NCBI RefSeq assembly: GCF_007859765.1
Contig: NZ_SIHJ01000001.1
Location: forward strand, 3,389,156-3,453,155
Reading direction: 5' to 3'
Length of the DNA stretch: 64,000 bases
Source of the DNA: Posidoniimonas corsicana
GTDB lineage: Bacteria > Planctomycetota > Planctomycetia > Pirellulales > Lacipirellulaceae
Shown here: positions 17,201 to 26,044 of the stretch, piece after piece
Position numbering within the stretch: position 1 is the stretch's first letter
Layout of the letters: the number at the start of each line of letters is the position of its first letter
The notes under the pieces: model-generated
The model's database searches: none
What the model was told of the DNA's origin: nothing
What the model saw: only the letters and a program-made list of their open reading frames with translations
Translations under genes and position numbers: made by a program

Positions 17201-20060
17201 TCAGCGTGACGCCGGCAATCGGCTCCTCGCTGGGCCGGTCGTAGGAGCCGTCGTCGCTGCGGTCGTGGTACACGTAGCCTGACAGGCTGGCGCCGACGTG
17301 CTCGCAGAAGTCATACCGAGTGGCGTCCTCACCCGAGCCGAGGTGCACCCCGCTGAACAGGTCGTCGGAAACTGTGCCGCCGGCGGTGCCCAGGTGCTCA
17401 TCGCCGTCGAAATACTCGGTCGGCTGATGCTCCTTCACCTGGTACTCGCCCGGCCGCAGGCCGGTGAAGGAGTACTCGCCGTTGGCGTCGGTGTGCGTGG
17501 TGGCGATGACCGCGCCCGACGCATCCAGCAGGTCGATCTGCACGCCCTCGACCAGGATCTCTGGGTTGTCCGGGTCGCAGTCCGGGCCGGTGTAAGCAGA
17601 CACGCGGCCCGCGATCGACGCGGCCAGCAGCTCGCCGAAGTTGTTCTCAACGGAGTCGTCGCCGTAGGTGAGAACGATCTGACGGATCGTGTCGCCCGGC
17701 GCGTCGGCCACGCCGCCGTGGCTGCCGGGCGTGTCCTTGCCGTCGAACCAGCCGGTCGGGTGCACCTGCACCACGGTGTAGCTGCCGGCGTCTAGGTCGG
17801 AGAACTTGTAGTAGCCGTTGGCGTCGGTGACGGACGTGCGGCCGGTGTTGACGCCGTCCTTGTAGAGCTGGAGCGTGACGCCGGCGATGGCCTCCTCGCT
17901 GGGTCGGTCGTAGGACCCGTCGTCGCTGCGGTCGTGGTACACGTAGCCTGACAGGCTGGCGCCGACGTGCTCGCAGAAGTCGTACCGCGTGGCGTCTTCG
18001 CCCGAGCCGAGTTGCACCCCGCTGAACAGGTCGTCGGATACCGAGCCGCCGGCAGTGCCCAGGTGCTCATCGCCGTCGAAGTACTCGGTCGGCTGGTGCT
18101 CTTTGACCTGGTATTCGCCCGGCCGCAGCCCGGTGAAGGAGTACTCGCCGTTAGCGTCGGTGTGCGTGGTGGCGATGACCACGCCCGACGCGTCCAGCAG
18201 GTCGATCTGCACCCCCTCGACCAGGATCTCTGGGTTGTCCGGGTCGCATTCGGGGCTCGTGTAAGCCGACACTCGGCCCGCGATCGACGCCGCCAGCAGC
18301 TCGCCGAAGTTGTAGTTCACGGCGTTGTCGCCGAAGTTCAGCATGGCGTCGGACAGCATGTCGTCGCCGACCGTGCCGCCGTGGCTGCCGATGGTGTCCT
18401 TGCCGTCGAACCAGCCCACGGGCTGACTCTCCATCACCGTGTACTTGCCCGGCGCCAGGTCGGTGAACTGGTAGTAGCCGGCGGAGTTGGTCACGGCCCG
18501 CACGCCCGTGTCCTGGCCGTTCTCATCGATCAGCTTCAGCTCGACGCCGGCGATCGGGTCCTCGGTCGCGTCGTACACGCCGTCGTTGCTGCGGTCGTGG
18601 TAGACGTAGCCGGCCAGCGTGGCGCCGACGTGCTCGCAGAAGTCGTAGTTGGTGGCGTTCTGGTCCGAGAGCAGCACGATGTTCGAGATCAGGTCGTCCG
18701 AGACCGTGCCGCCGACCGTGCCGGCCCGCTCCTCGCCGTCGAAGTAGCCATTGGGCGTGTACTCGCGGACGCTGTACTTGCCGGGCTTGAGGCCCTCGAA
18801 GCGGTAGCGGCCCTGCGCGTCGGTGTGGGCGGTGGCGATCACCACGCCGGCCTCGTTGAGCAGCTCGACCTTCACGCCCTCGAGCAGCTCGTCCGGGTTG
18901 TCGAAGTCGCAGTCGGGCCTGTGAGAGGCCATCACGAAGCCGCCGATCGACGACAGCTTGATCTCGCCGAAGTTGTACTCCTCGGCGTGGTCGCCGTAGG
19001 CCAGCATCACCGAGCTGATCATGTCGACCGGCCCGGCGGACTCGTCGGCCGCCTGGCCGCCGTGGCTGCCCGGCGTGTCCTTGCCGTCGACCCAGCCGTC
19101 CGGCTGGTTCTCCATGACGGTGTACTTGCCCGGCGCCAGGTCGACAAACTTGTAGAACCCGTCGGCGTTGGTCACAGCGCGCAGGCCGGTGTCCTGCCCG
19201 TTGGCGTCCAGCAGCTTGAGCTCGACGCCGGCGATGGGCGACTCGCTCGGGTCGAAGACGCCGTCGTCGTTGAGGTCGTGGTAGACGAAGCCCGACAGGG
19301 TGGCCAGCTCCAGCATCGGCGCGTGGGCCACGGCGCCGGCGGTGCGGTCGGTCAGGTCGCGGAGCTCGTCGTAGCGGTCGTCGGGGAGGTCGAAGCCAAG
19401 GCCGACGTGCGTCTCGGCCGCGTCGCGGCGGCTGTCGAAGAAGTCGTAGAAGACGCCGCTGAGCTGCAGGTCGACGTACCCGGGCGCAGAAAATTCGCCG
19501 ATCAGCTTGCTGAACTGGAACTCGGCGCCCTCGACCAGTGAGTTGTAGAACGGCAGCGAGGTCTCGGGGTCGTCGCCCTGGTACTCGTCCACGTCGACCG
19601 AGAAGACCAGCTTCTCGCCCGCCTCGAAGCCGCTGAGGTCGAACACCACCTGCGTGCCGCCGTCGAGCACCGTGACGCCCAGCACAGTGAAGCCTTCGGA
19701 GCTGATCACCTCCAGCGGCACCGACGCGAAGCCGTCCGTGCCGCCGCCGCCCGGCGCGGTGTCGAACACCAGGTCGCCCACGCTGAGGCCGAGGCCGTCC
19801 TTGTCGGTGTCGATGACCAGCTTGTCGAGCGTCGTGCCCTGCGGCCCACCGAGGAACGAGATCACCAGGACGTCGCCCTTGGAGTCGTCGCCGGTGGCCT
19901 CCTCGAAGTAGACGCCGCCCAGCAGCACCTCTGGCGCAAGGCCGTCGGCGGCCAGGAGCTCGCGGCTCTCGAGCTGCTCCAAAGCGGTGCGTCGCACCTT
20001 GTTCCGTGCGACCGGCGTGGCGTCGTTCGCGTTCAGGCCAAACAGCTTGAGCAGTCCCAT
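14283..20060 (-). CDS. Giant LEPR-XLL surface protein with eleven SdrD B-like modules and FG-GAP-like repeats
   Basis: A 1,925-residue exported protein. The N-terminus carries the planctomycete LEPR-XLL signature (LEQLESRELLA, about residues 30-40). A unique region to about residue 250 follows, containing VLVISFLGGP and related strands. Eleven Cna/SdrD B-like modules cover about 250-1540. They alternate between an A type (SGYVYHDRSDDGSYD, GSHGG) and a B type (CDPDNPEILVEGVQI, YDFCEHVG). A Pro-rich linker leads to four FG-GAP-like units (GDWNGDGVSEIGVY type) at about 1640-1923, which probably bind calcium. The start at 20060 has a perfect AGGAGG six bases upstream. An in-frame ATG 39 bases earlier lacks one. 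It probably acts as a stalk-like adhesin or matrix protein. Ligand and anchoring are unknown, and there is no PEP-CTERM tail. Confidence 0.88.
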   Translation of the reverse strand: MGLLKLFGLNANDATPVARNKVRRTALEQLESRELLAADGLAPEVLLGGVYFEEATGDDSKGDVLVISFLGGPQGTTLDKLVIDTDKDGLGLSVGDLVFDTAPGGGGTDGFASVPLEVISSEGFTVLGVTVLDGGTQVVFDLSGFEAGEKLVFSVDVDEYQGDDPETSLPFYNSLVEGAEFQFSKLIGEFSAPGYVDLQLSGVFYDFFDSRRDAAETHVGLGFDLPDDRYDELRDLTDRTAGAVAHAPMLELATLSGFVYHDLNDDGVFDPSESPIAGVELKLLDANGQDTGLRAVTNADGFYKFVDLAPGKYTVMENQPDGWVDGKDTPGSHGGQAADESAGPVDMISSVMLAYGDHAEEYNFGEIKLSSIGGFVMASHRPDCDFDNPDELLEGVKVELLNEAGVVIATAHTDAQGRYRFEGLKPGKYSVREYTPNGYFDGEERAGTVGGTVSDDLISNIVLLSDQNATNYDFCEHVGATLAGYVYHDRSNDGVYDATEDPIAGVELKLIDENGQDTGVRAVTNSAGYYQFTDLAPGKYTVMESQPVGWFDGKDTIGSHGGTVGDDMLSDAMLNFGDNAVNYNFGELLAASIAGRVSAYTSPECDPDNPEILVEGVQIDLLDASGVVIATTHTDANGEYSFTGLRPGEYQVKEHQPTEYFDGDEHLGTAGGSVSDDLFSGVQLGSGEDATRYDFCEHVGASLSGYVYHDRSDDGSYDRPSEEAIAGVTLQLYKDGVNTGRTSVTDANGYYKFSDLDAGSYTVVQVHPTGWFDGKDTPGSHGGVADAPGDTIRQIVLTYGDDSVENNFGELLAASIAGRVSAYTGPDCDPDNPEILVEGVQIDLLDASGAVIATTHTDANGEYSFTGLRPGEYQVKEHQPTEYFDGDEHLGTAGGTVSDDLFSGVHLGSGEDATRYDFCEHVGASLSGYVYHDRSDDGSYDRPSEEPIAGVTLMLLAADGSDTGLRATTDANGFYQFTDLAPGTYAVVEFHPAGWLDGKDTPGSHGGVADASGDAIRQITITYGDHSIENNFGELLAASIAGRVSAFTGPDCDPDNPEILVEGVQIDLLDASGAVIATTHTDANGEYSFTGLRPGEYQVKEHQPTEYYDGDEHVGTAGGSVSDDLFSGVHLGSGEEATRYDFCEHVGANLSGYVYHDRSDDGSYDRPGEEPIAGVTLKLYKDGVDTGRTAITDANGYYQFTNLDAGSYTVVQVHPAGWLDGKDTPGSHGGVADASGDAIRQITITFGDDSVENNFGELLPGSIRGKVVVSTDPECDPDDGEPPIAGVTIELLNESGQVIATTLTDANGEYAFTNLPPGVYSVREIQPAGYFHGDQHVGDGGGAYFGQDLIGDVHVGSDQHWDNYDFCETPPAALSGYVFIDGAPILTLDDIAPEDIVNYRDGVRSADDTPLAGVVVELRNGVSGDPIFGEQALPGYYPPGPIRAVTDANGFYRFDGLPGGVYAVVQIQPQNLIDGVDTVGTLGGIAINPVPPIEGELIAFDGIQQPGSMTIEQFRTNFGDNAIVRIPLQAGQHSQENNFSEVRKTPFFLPPETPPVTPPPLVVAPPMYLPPRPVDQFFNSAPATLPFYGASQAIGWTWHLSVVNAGNPRAATANGPTMILAKSQFDAAAWENGELAEAEWTLVQDEQDDQRRQRFRFGDADGIPVVGDWNGDGVSEIGVYTDGYWRLDLNGNGVWDRGDLWAKLGSRSDLPVTGDWDGDGKTDIGIYGPAWPRDPHAISREPGLPDADNHPAVIAGKAKNLPPTAEDATSGGRLLRRTASGASRADLIDHVFHYGTPGDEPVAGDWNGDGIRTIGVYRDGVWVLDMDGDGRFTERDQTFVFGAMGDLPVVGDWNGDGVDDLGVYRAGRWLVDSNSNRELDAKDTAFELGAPGDTPIAGDWDGDGADEPAVYGPKEPTVRVSQKAG
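15600..19310 (-). repeat. Tandem repeat array encoding SdrD B-like modules
   Basis: Near-identical DNA blocks recur with a period of about 663-672 bases (one A plus one B module). For example GTCGCTGCGG starts at 16581, 17253 and 17922, and a one-base variant at 18585. The central three periods are closest to each other, the outer modules more diverged, as expected from repeated unequal exchange. Confidence 0.85.
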
Positions 20061-20135
20061 CGGCTTCCTCCTTGAAACCCTTGTTGGCAGGCGCGTCATG
20101 CGCTCCGGCCGGCGCGGTGTGTGTCGTTCAGGCAG

Positions 20136-21170
20136 CTAGCGGGTAACCTCGTCCGATCCGGCGTCGGCGGTCGCCGCCGCCGCGGGCGTCTTGGGCGCCC
20201 GCCACAGCAGCACGGTGGTGTCGAACCCGGCGGAGACAAGCGTCTCGCCGGCCGCGTCGACCGCCATCACGGCCACGGTGCCCGTGTGCCCGACCAGGCG
20301 GTGCGTGGGGAGCTCGGTCCGCAGGTCCCACACGTGGATCCGGTTGTCGGTGCCGCCGCTGAGCAGCCGGTTGTCGTCCAGGAACAGCAGCGAACGGACC
20401 TTGGCGGGGCGGGTGTGCAGCTCGCCGGCCAGGTCGCCCGATTCGAGGTCCCACAGCCGCACGCGGGGACCGTTGCCGCCGGTCGCGACCCGCTTGCCAT
20501 CCGGCGAGAACGCGATCGCCTGCAGCCGCTGCGTGTCGGCCGGGATGTCGCGTCCCTCCTCGCCGGTCGTGAGGTCCCACAGACGCAGCGTGCCGTTGCG
20601 GCCCGCGGCGGCCATCCACCGGCCGTCGGGCGAGACCGCCATGACGCGCGTGTCCTGGCACGGGCACGCGAAGCGCTTGTCGATCATCCCGGACGACAGG
20701 TTCAGCAGCCGCACCTGGTCGCCGTACGCGGCGGTCAGGAGCTGCTGGCCGCCCGGCAGGAACGCCACGGAGCCGATCGGCCCCTGCGCATCGTTGTTGA
20801 CCAGCGAGGTCTGGTTGTCGGCCAGGTTCCAGATATTGAGGCGGCGGTCGTCGCCGACGCTGGCCAAGCGGCGGGTCTCGCCGTCGAACGCGAGCGCCCG
20901 CACCCAGCCCTCGTGCCCCCGCAGCAGCTCCGGCTGCTGGCCCGAGGCCAGCGTCCACAGGCGCACGCCGTGGTCGTCTCCACTGGCGGCGACCTGGCTG
21001 CCGTCGGGCGAGATCGCCACGGCGGTCACCACGACCGGCGTGTCGTGTCCCTCGGCGCGGAAGTCGTACGCGCGGAACGGCCTGAGCTGGCGGACGGTTT
21101 CCGCCGGCGCAACGCCGGCCAGCACCAACGCGATGACGGACCATGCTGGCAGAGCAAGCTTGGCTGGCAC
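20136..21170 (-). CDS. Secreted WD40-repeat protein
   Basis: A 344-residue protein with a signal peptide (PAKLALPAWSVIALVLAGVAPAE) followed by about seven WD40 blades. Typical blade pieces are AVAISPDGSQVAASGDDHGV, VRLWTL, LNIWNL, LRLWDL, VRLWDL and IHVWDL, each with the Gly-His/Trp-Asp spacing. WD40 propellers act as protein-interaction platforms and this one should be periplasmic or surface-exposed. I prefer the GTG at 21170, with AAGGGAG seven bases upstream, over the GTG at 21206. It lies 75 bases upstream of the giant repeat protein on the same strand, so the two may be co-transcribed and work together at the cell surface. Confidence 0.82.
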   Translation of the reverse strand: MPAKLALPAWSVIALVLAGVAPAETVRQLRPFRAYDFRAEGHDTPVVVTAVAISPDGSQVAASGDDHGVRLWTLASGQQPELLRGHEGWVRALAFDGETRRLASVGDDRRLNIWNLADNQTSLVNNDAQGPIGSVAFLPGGQQLLTAAYGDQVRLLNLSSGMIDKRFACPCQDTRVMAVSPDGRWMAAAGRNGTLRLWDLTTGEEGRDIPADTQRLQAIAFSPDGKRVATGGNGPRVRLWDLESGDLAGELHTRPAKVRSLLFLDDNRLLSGGTDNRIHVWDLRTELPTHRLVGHTGTVAVMAVDAAGETLVSAGFDTTVLLWRAPKTPAAAATADAGSDEVTR

Positions 21171-21328
21171 GATAAGGCTCCCTTGAGGGGGTCGGAGGTA
21201 CAGCACCTCCTCCCTATCGACGCGCGGGCGGCCCCCGCCCTAGTCAACCTTTACGGTTCATGACTCTGGGAAAGCCTGGCAGGCTGCGGGGATCAGAAAC
21301 CGCGGCGGCCTGCAATGATGACGCTCGG

Positions 21329-23260
21329 CTAGGCGGCGGACGCCTGCGGCGCCGGCTCATCGGCCGCGTCCTGCGCGGGGGCTTCTTCGCTGGGCTCCGC
21401 GTCGTCGGCTGGCGCGCCGTCGGTCGAGGAGGCATCCTCGTCAGCCGGTGCGGCGGCGGCTGACTCGCCCTCCGCTTCTGGCTCTGACGTCATCTCCTCG
21501 GACGCGTCGGCGGGCTCGGCTTCGCCGCTGGCTTGTTCGTCCGACGGGTCATCGGCGGTGGGCTCTTCGGCGGGCGCCTCTGACGCCTCTTCGGCGGCGC
21601 TGTCGCGGTTTTCGGGTTGGGCCGCGTCAGCGGCTGCCTCGTCGTCGGCTGGGGCGTCGTCGGCTGGGGCGTCGTCCTCGGTCGCCTCGACGCCTGGCTC
21701 GTCCACCTGCTCGCCCATGCGGCGTTTGTGCTCGATCAGCTCTTCTTGGAAGTCGTAGTCGGTGTCGAAGTCCTCGATGATGTACCACAGCGGGAAGTCG
21801 TCGGGGATCTCCTCGTCGATCTTCTCGAGGACCTCGCCGTACTCCTTGATGAACTCCATGACGTCGTCGCCGGTGGTGCCGTCGGTGTCCTTGAGCGCGG
21901 GGTACGCCTCGAGGACGTCGTGCCACTTGGCGAGGCCCTGGACGTAGTAGTCCTTGGCGGCCACCGGGTCGGCGTCCTGGATCATCGCCATCTTGCCCTG
22001 GTGGCAGAGCCGGCGGGCGGCCACGGCGTCGGGGCTCTGCTCGAACTCGCACCGCAGCCCCCAGTAGTCGAAGTTGGCGGTGGTCTTGTAGTTCTTGGTC
22101 TTCCGCAGCCGGTCCGTCAGGGTGTTGATCTTCTCCAGCTGCCGCATCGCGGCGCCGCGGAGCTCCGGCCGCTCCTTGGCGATCAGGTCCGCCAGCTCCG
22201 ACTCGGGCGGCGCCAGCAGCCGCTGCGCCTGCGACGCCAGCTCAAGCTGGTCGGGCCGCCGCTGGATCATCGGGGTGGCGAGCGCCTCGCGCTGCTGCGG
22301 GGTCAGCTTCTCGGACAGCGACTCCAGGTACGGTCGGGTGACTTCCGGGGCGATGTCGAGCAGCTCCTCGCGGGCCTCCTCGACTTCCTGCTCCAGGTAG
22401 GGCTCGTCGTTGAGCTTCAGGATGGTGCCGGTGCTGTGCTCGATCGGCAGGTTGCCAAAGTCGTCCCACTCCTCGCCGGCCACGCGCCAGGCGGGCAGGC
22501 CGCGGTCGAACCGGCCCTCCTCCTCGATCGCCTCGGCGTAGTTCATCTGGCTCTTGGCGGAGCTGGAGTAGAACACAATCGGGCTCTTGCGGCCGATGCC
22601 GCGGGTCTCGGCGGCGCGCTCGCCCTTCAGGTACCACTCCTTGCTGACCAGCCAGTTGTCGCGTTCCTCCAGCGGGCGGTCTTCGGGGTGGTAGGTCTCG
22701 TCGGTGCGGAACAGGCGGCGGTACTGCTCGCGTTCGTCGGCGCGGCCGATCTTCTGGCCGATGAACCAGCCCAGCTCCCACAGGATCTGGGGGTTGTCGC
22801 GGTTGTAGGTCTCGCCCTCCTTGAGGAAGTTGATCCCGCGGCGGACGTAGTAGTAGCGGTCGCGGTAGTCGTCGAACTCGACCGACACGTTGTACGTCAG
22901 GTTCCACGCCTGGTACTTCCAGAACGTGATGAAGTTGGGCTGCAGCTTGGAGAGCTGCTCGAGGGTGGCGGTGAGGTTGCCCCAGTCCTCTTTCTTCTTG
23001 TACTCGTTGGCCTGCTGCCACAGCGCGTTGACCGCCACGCCGCGGAGGCCGAGCGTGGCCAGCTTGATGGTCTCGCTGGCGGGGTCGATCTCGCCCAGGT
23101 TGGCCTGGGCCAGCCGGTTGTCCTCGCGGAAGTCGGCCAGCAGGCCGCCCGAGTCTTTGACGCCCGTGCTGGGCGACCCGAGGATCGACAGCGGGAACAG
23201 CAGCACGGCCATCGCCACCGCGTAGGCCAGCTTCCGGTAGAGGTTGGTGCGTTCGGTCAT
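21329..23260 (-). CDS. Conserved planctomycete membrane-anchored protein of an ABC-2 export operon
   Basis: A 643-residue protein with one N-terminal membrane segment (LAYAVAMAVLLFPLSILG, about residues 10-28) and a large, probably periplasmic, helical domain. That domain is rich in Trp/Tyr and TPR-like spacing (LWQQANEYKKKEDWGNLTAT, LQPNFITFWKYQAWN). The last 120 or so residues are a highly acidic low-complexity tail of Asp, Glu, Ala and Pro. I recognise the family only as planctomycete-conserved and give no function. Its ATG overlaps the stop of the permease gene by four bases, so the two proteins are made in a coupled way and probably belong to one complex. Confidence 0.75.
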   Translation of the reverse strand: MTERTNLYRKLAYAVAMAVLLFPLSILGSPSTGVKDSGGLLADFREDNRLAQANLGEIDPASETIKLATLGLRGVAVNALWQQANEYKKKEDWGNLTATLEQLSKLQPNFITFWKYQAWNLTYNVSVEFDDYRDRYYYVRRGINFLKEGETYNRDNPQILWELGWFIGQKIGRADEREQYRRLFRTDETYHPEDRPLEERDNWLVSKEWYLKGERAAETRGIGRKSPIVFYSSSAKSQMNYAEAIEEEGRFDRGLPAWRVAGEEWDDFGNLPIEHSTGTILKLNDEPYLEQEVEEAREELLDIAPEVTRPYLESLSEKLTPQQREALATPMIQRRPDQLELASQAQRLLAPPESELADLIAKERPELRGAAMRQLEKINTLTDRLRKTKNYKTTANFDYWGLRCEFEQSPDAVAARRLCHQGKMAMIQDADPVAAKDYYVQGLAKWHDVLEAYPALKDTDGTTGDDVMEFIKEYGEVLEKIDEEIPDDFPLWYIIEDFDTDYDFQEELIEHKRRMGEQVDEPGVEATEDDAPADDAPADDEAAADAAQPENRDSAAEEASEAPAEEPTADDPSDEQASGEAEPADASEEMTSEPEAEGESAAAAPADEDASSTDGAPADDAEPSEEAPAQDAADEPAPQASAA

Positions 23261-25092
23261 TTCGCGACTTCCCTAGTCCGCAGCAAGAAGTACCCGGCGA
23301 TGGTGAACCCGACGATGTACGCCAACGCGATCAGCAGCTGCCGCCCGACCACGGCGCCGGGGATGTCGTACCCCTGGGCGACGTAGGTCGCGGAGCTCAG
23401 CGAGTAGAAGTCCGGCAGCACGCTCGCCACGGCCTGCATCGCGACCTCGATGCCGTCGTCCACGGTCTTCATCACGCGGATGGGCAGGCTGCCCTCGTCG
23501 CTGAACCGGGAGGTCAGGTTCATCTGCGTGATCAGCCGCACGAACGATTCGATCGGGCCGCCGCCGTACGACGTGCCGGTGGCGACCGACACGAAAAACT
23601 CGCGGAAGAATCCTAGCAGGATGAACGACACCGTGAAGAGCGCGGCGATCGGCCCGTTGAGGAAGGTGCTGGCCAGCACGCCGATCGTGATCACGATGAC
23701 CATCTGCACCCAGATGCCCAGGTGCCCCTTCACGAAGTTCCAGCCGGGGCTCCTCTCCGGCAGTCGCACGTAGCAGTCGGCCCGCGCGAACCCGAAGTAC
23801 TGGCCGCCGTCGATGCACTGGACAATCACCTCGACCCGGCCGTCCTCGCTGACCAGGTCCTCCAGCAGGCTGATCGGCTTCTGGTCGGCCTCGTCGAACA
23901 GCTCCTCGGTGAACCGGAACGAATTGACCGACATGTCCTTGGCCGGGAACACCACCAGGCTGCTCTTGATGTCCTTGTTGTCCGGGTTGCGGAGCTGGAT
24001 ACTGCCCCGAATCGCCTCCTCGATGTCGCCCTTGTGGGTGCGGAACACGCGGACGATCAGCTCCACCGGCAGGTAGCGGACGTCGCCGTCGGTGGCGAGC
24101 GTGGCGGGCGTGATGTTGTCGAATGTCCAGATGGCGGCCGCGTTGGTGCCGCCGGCGATGAAGCTGCGGTACTCCCACTCGCTGCCGACGCTGACGCCCT
24201 TGTCGGCCTCGACGCCCTGGCGGTCGAGGAACCCGAGGCTCGCGGCCCGCTTGGGCACCCGCGCCCGCATGAAGTCGACCGCGTCGCCCACCACCAGCCG
24301 GTCGCCGTCGCCGCGGATGGGGTGGCGGTGGCCGTAGGACGAGAGCGCCTCGCCGCGGCCTTCGGCGTCGGTCTCGACGGCGTGCTCGTGGTCGTGGTCG
24401 AAGGTGGTCTCGCCGACCAGCGCGGCGACCCCGCCGTCGGGGCCGGCGACCTCCTCGACGCGCGCGGCGTCGATCGTGTGCGTGTGGTTCAGCGACCGGT
24501 TCACGTACAGGTAGCTGCAGCAGCCCATGATCGTCAGCAGGATGGTGCCCAGCAGCGTGAAGCCGAGGATCCTGCCCAGCACGATGTCGCAGGCGCGGAC
24601 CGGCTTGGTGACGATCGTGTAGATGGTCTTGGTCTTGAAGTCGCCCGGCAGGCTGAACGCGCTGAGCAGCAGCGCCTGCAGCAGCATCAGGAACGTGGTC
24701 CAGGCCATGACGAAGTCGATCTGCACCTTGGCCGGGTCCTGGTTGGTCTTCAGGAACCAGCTGGCGAAGCTGAGGATCACCGCGTAGATCACCAGCGCGA
24801 TCACCGCCTGCCGCCGCCACGACTCCTTCACCGCCAGCCAGGCCAGCGCGCCGACCCGGCGGGGTGAGATGCGGACCAGGTCCGACAGCCCGTCGGTGAA
24901 GGTGCGGTAGGTCAGGTCGCCCGCCTTGGCGGGGCCGTACCGCACCAGCAGCACCAGGAAGCCCAGCAGGATGGCGGCCAGCGCGAACACCAGCCCGGTC
25001 ACGAAGAACTGCAGCAGCGCGCCCTCGTACCAGTTGGCGCCCGTCGGGATCAGCCAGCCGAGGAAGGACGTGATTTCGTTTTCGACAACCAT
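23257..25092 (-). CDS. ABC-2 type transporter permease with a large extracytoplasmic insert
   Basis: A 611-residue membrane protein. Hydrophobic segments lie at about residues 28-50, 95-115, 130-150 (FVMAWTTFLMLLQALLLSAF) and 170-195. A hydrophilic region of some 250 residues follows, then more segments near 455-500 and at the C-terminus (LLIALAYIVGFTIAGYFLL). The phrase TIYTIVTKPVRACDIVLGRILG is typical of ABC-2 family permeases. With the ATPase encoded 52 bases upstream it should form an export system. The long insert contains a His-rich patch (DHDHEHAVE) that might bind metal. The substrate cannot be told from sequence. Confidence 0.85.
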   Translation of the reverse strand: MVVENEITSFLGWLIPTGANWYEGALLQFFVTGLVFALAAILLGFLVLLVRYGPAKAGDLTYRTFTDGLSDLVRISPRRVGALAWLAVKESWRRQAVIALVIYAVILSFASWFLKTNQDPAKVQIDFVMAWTTFLMLLQALLLSAFSLPGDFKTKTIYTIVTKPVRACDIVLGRILGFTLLGTILLTIMGCCSYLYVNRSLNHTHTIDAARVEEVAGPDGGVAALVGETTFDHDHEHAVETDAEGRGEALSSYGHRHPIRGDGDRLVVGDAVDFMRARVPKRAASLGFLDRQGVEADKGVSVGSEWEYRSFIAGGTNAAAIWTFDNITPATLATDGDVRYLPVELIVRVFRTHKGDIEEAIRGSIQLRNPDNKDIKSSLVVFPAKDMSVNSFRFTEELFDEADQKPISLLEDLVSEDGRVEVIVQCIDGGQYFGFARADCYVRLPERSPGWNFVKGHLGIWVQMVIVITIGVLASTFLNGPIAALFTVSFILLGFFREFFVSVATGTSYGGGPIESFVRLITQMNLTSRFSDEGSLPIRVMKTVDDGIEVAMQAVASVLPDFYSLSSATYVAQGYDIPGAVVGRQLLIALAYIVGFTIAGYFLLRTREVAK

Positions 25093-25144
25093 CTAATCTG
25101 CGGGTAGGGGGCGTGGGGCGAGGCTTCCGCCGGCGTGGGCGGGG

Positions 25145-26044
25145 TCAGTTGGCGTCGTCGCTCGAATCGGCGACCACCCGTCGGCCGGGCCGCGCCTCGC
25201 TGTCCCGCACGATCGAGAGGAACAGGTCCTCCAGCGTGGTCGTCGGGTTGTCCATCGACACCAGCTCGCCCTGGTGACGCTCGATCACGCTGCGCAGCTC
25301 GTTCTTGCAGTCGTCGCTCAGGCCCTTGGCCATGATCTGGGTGGTGTCGGCCACCTTGAGCAGCGAGTCGACGCGGCCCAGCTCCTTCAGCTCGCCCTGG
25401 TGCAGGATCGCGATCCGGTCGCACACGTCCTGCACGTCGGCCAGCAGGTGGCTGCACATCACGATGGTTTTGCCCTCGGCCTTGAGCTCGAGGATCATGT
25501 CCTTCATCTCGCGGGTGCCGATCGGGTCCAGGCCGCTGGTCGGCTCGTCCAGCAGGATCAGGTCCGGGTCGTTGATCAGCGCCTGCGCCAGGCCGATGCG
25601 GCGCGTCATGCCCTTGGAGTACTCGCGGAGCTGACGCTTGCGGGCCCGCTCGATCTTCACGAGTTTCAGCAGCTTCTCGATGCGCTCCTTGCGGACCTCG
25701 GGCGGGATGTCGAACAGCCGGCCGTAGAAGTCGAGGGTCTCGTCGGCGTTGAGGAACTTGTACAGGTACGACTCTTCGGGCAGGTAGCCGATCCGCTCGT
25801 TCTTCGAGACGTCGGTCGCCTCCTTGCCGAAGATCAGCGCCTGGCCCTCGGTCGGGAACAGCAGCCCCAGCAGCAGCTTGATGGTGGTGGTCTTGCCGGA
25901 CCCGTTGGGGCCGAGCAGCCCGAAGACCTCGCCCTCCTCGATCTTGAGGTCCAGCGACTTGAGAGCGCGGACCTTCTGGCGCCCCCAGAAGTCGCGGTAC
26001 ACCTTGCTCAGGGCGCGGGTCTCAATCACGGTCTCGTCGGCCAT
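25145..26044 (-). CDS. ABC transporter ATP-binding protein (ABC-2 type)
   Basis: A 299-residue nucleotide-binding subunit. It shows Walker [11 protein letters not shown] (about 45-54), Q-loop region [10 protein letters not shown] in which the usual Gln is replaced by Pro-Glu-Glu, signature [15 protein letters not shown] in place of LSGGQ, Walker [13 protein letters not shown], and the switch His in MCSHLL. The degenerate signature and Glu-containing Q-loop are common in the CcmA/YhaQ-like branch that drives ABC-2 permeases. It is first of three genes (ATPase, permease, planctomycete-specific subunit) transcribed together from a likely promoter at 26295-26323. Confidence 0.92.
   Translation of the reverse strand: MADETVIETRALSKVYRDFWGRQKVRALKSLDLKIEEGEVFGLLGPNGSGKTTTIKLLLGLLFPTEGQALIFGKEATDVSKNERIGYLPEESYLYKFLNADETLDFYGRLFDIPPEVRKERIEKLLKLVKIERARKRQLREYSKGMTRRIGLAQALINDPDLILLDEPTSGLDPIGTREMKDMILELKAEGKTIVMCSHLLADVQDVCDRIAILHQGELKELGRVDSLLKVADTTQIMAKGLSDDCKNELRSVIERHQGELVSMDNPTTTLEDLFLSIVRDSEARPGRRVVADSSDDAN

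Noticed and set aside
14853-17282. Very long open frame on the plus strand opposite the giant repeat gene
   Set aside because: It exists because of codon bias in the repetitive GC-rich gene on the other strand. The translation is Val/Arg/Ala-rich, repeats with the same period and has no domain or ribosome binding site.
15600-19310. Regular repeats considered as a CRISPR or satellite array
   Set aside because: The period of about 670 bases keeps an open frame and encodes folded modules, so this is a protein-coding repeat.
21617-23386. Long plus-strand open frame opposite the third ABC-operon gene
   Set aside because: Shadow of the real minus-strand gene. Val/Leu/Gln-rich sequence without motifs, and the minus-strand gene has start overlap, membrane helix and operon context.
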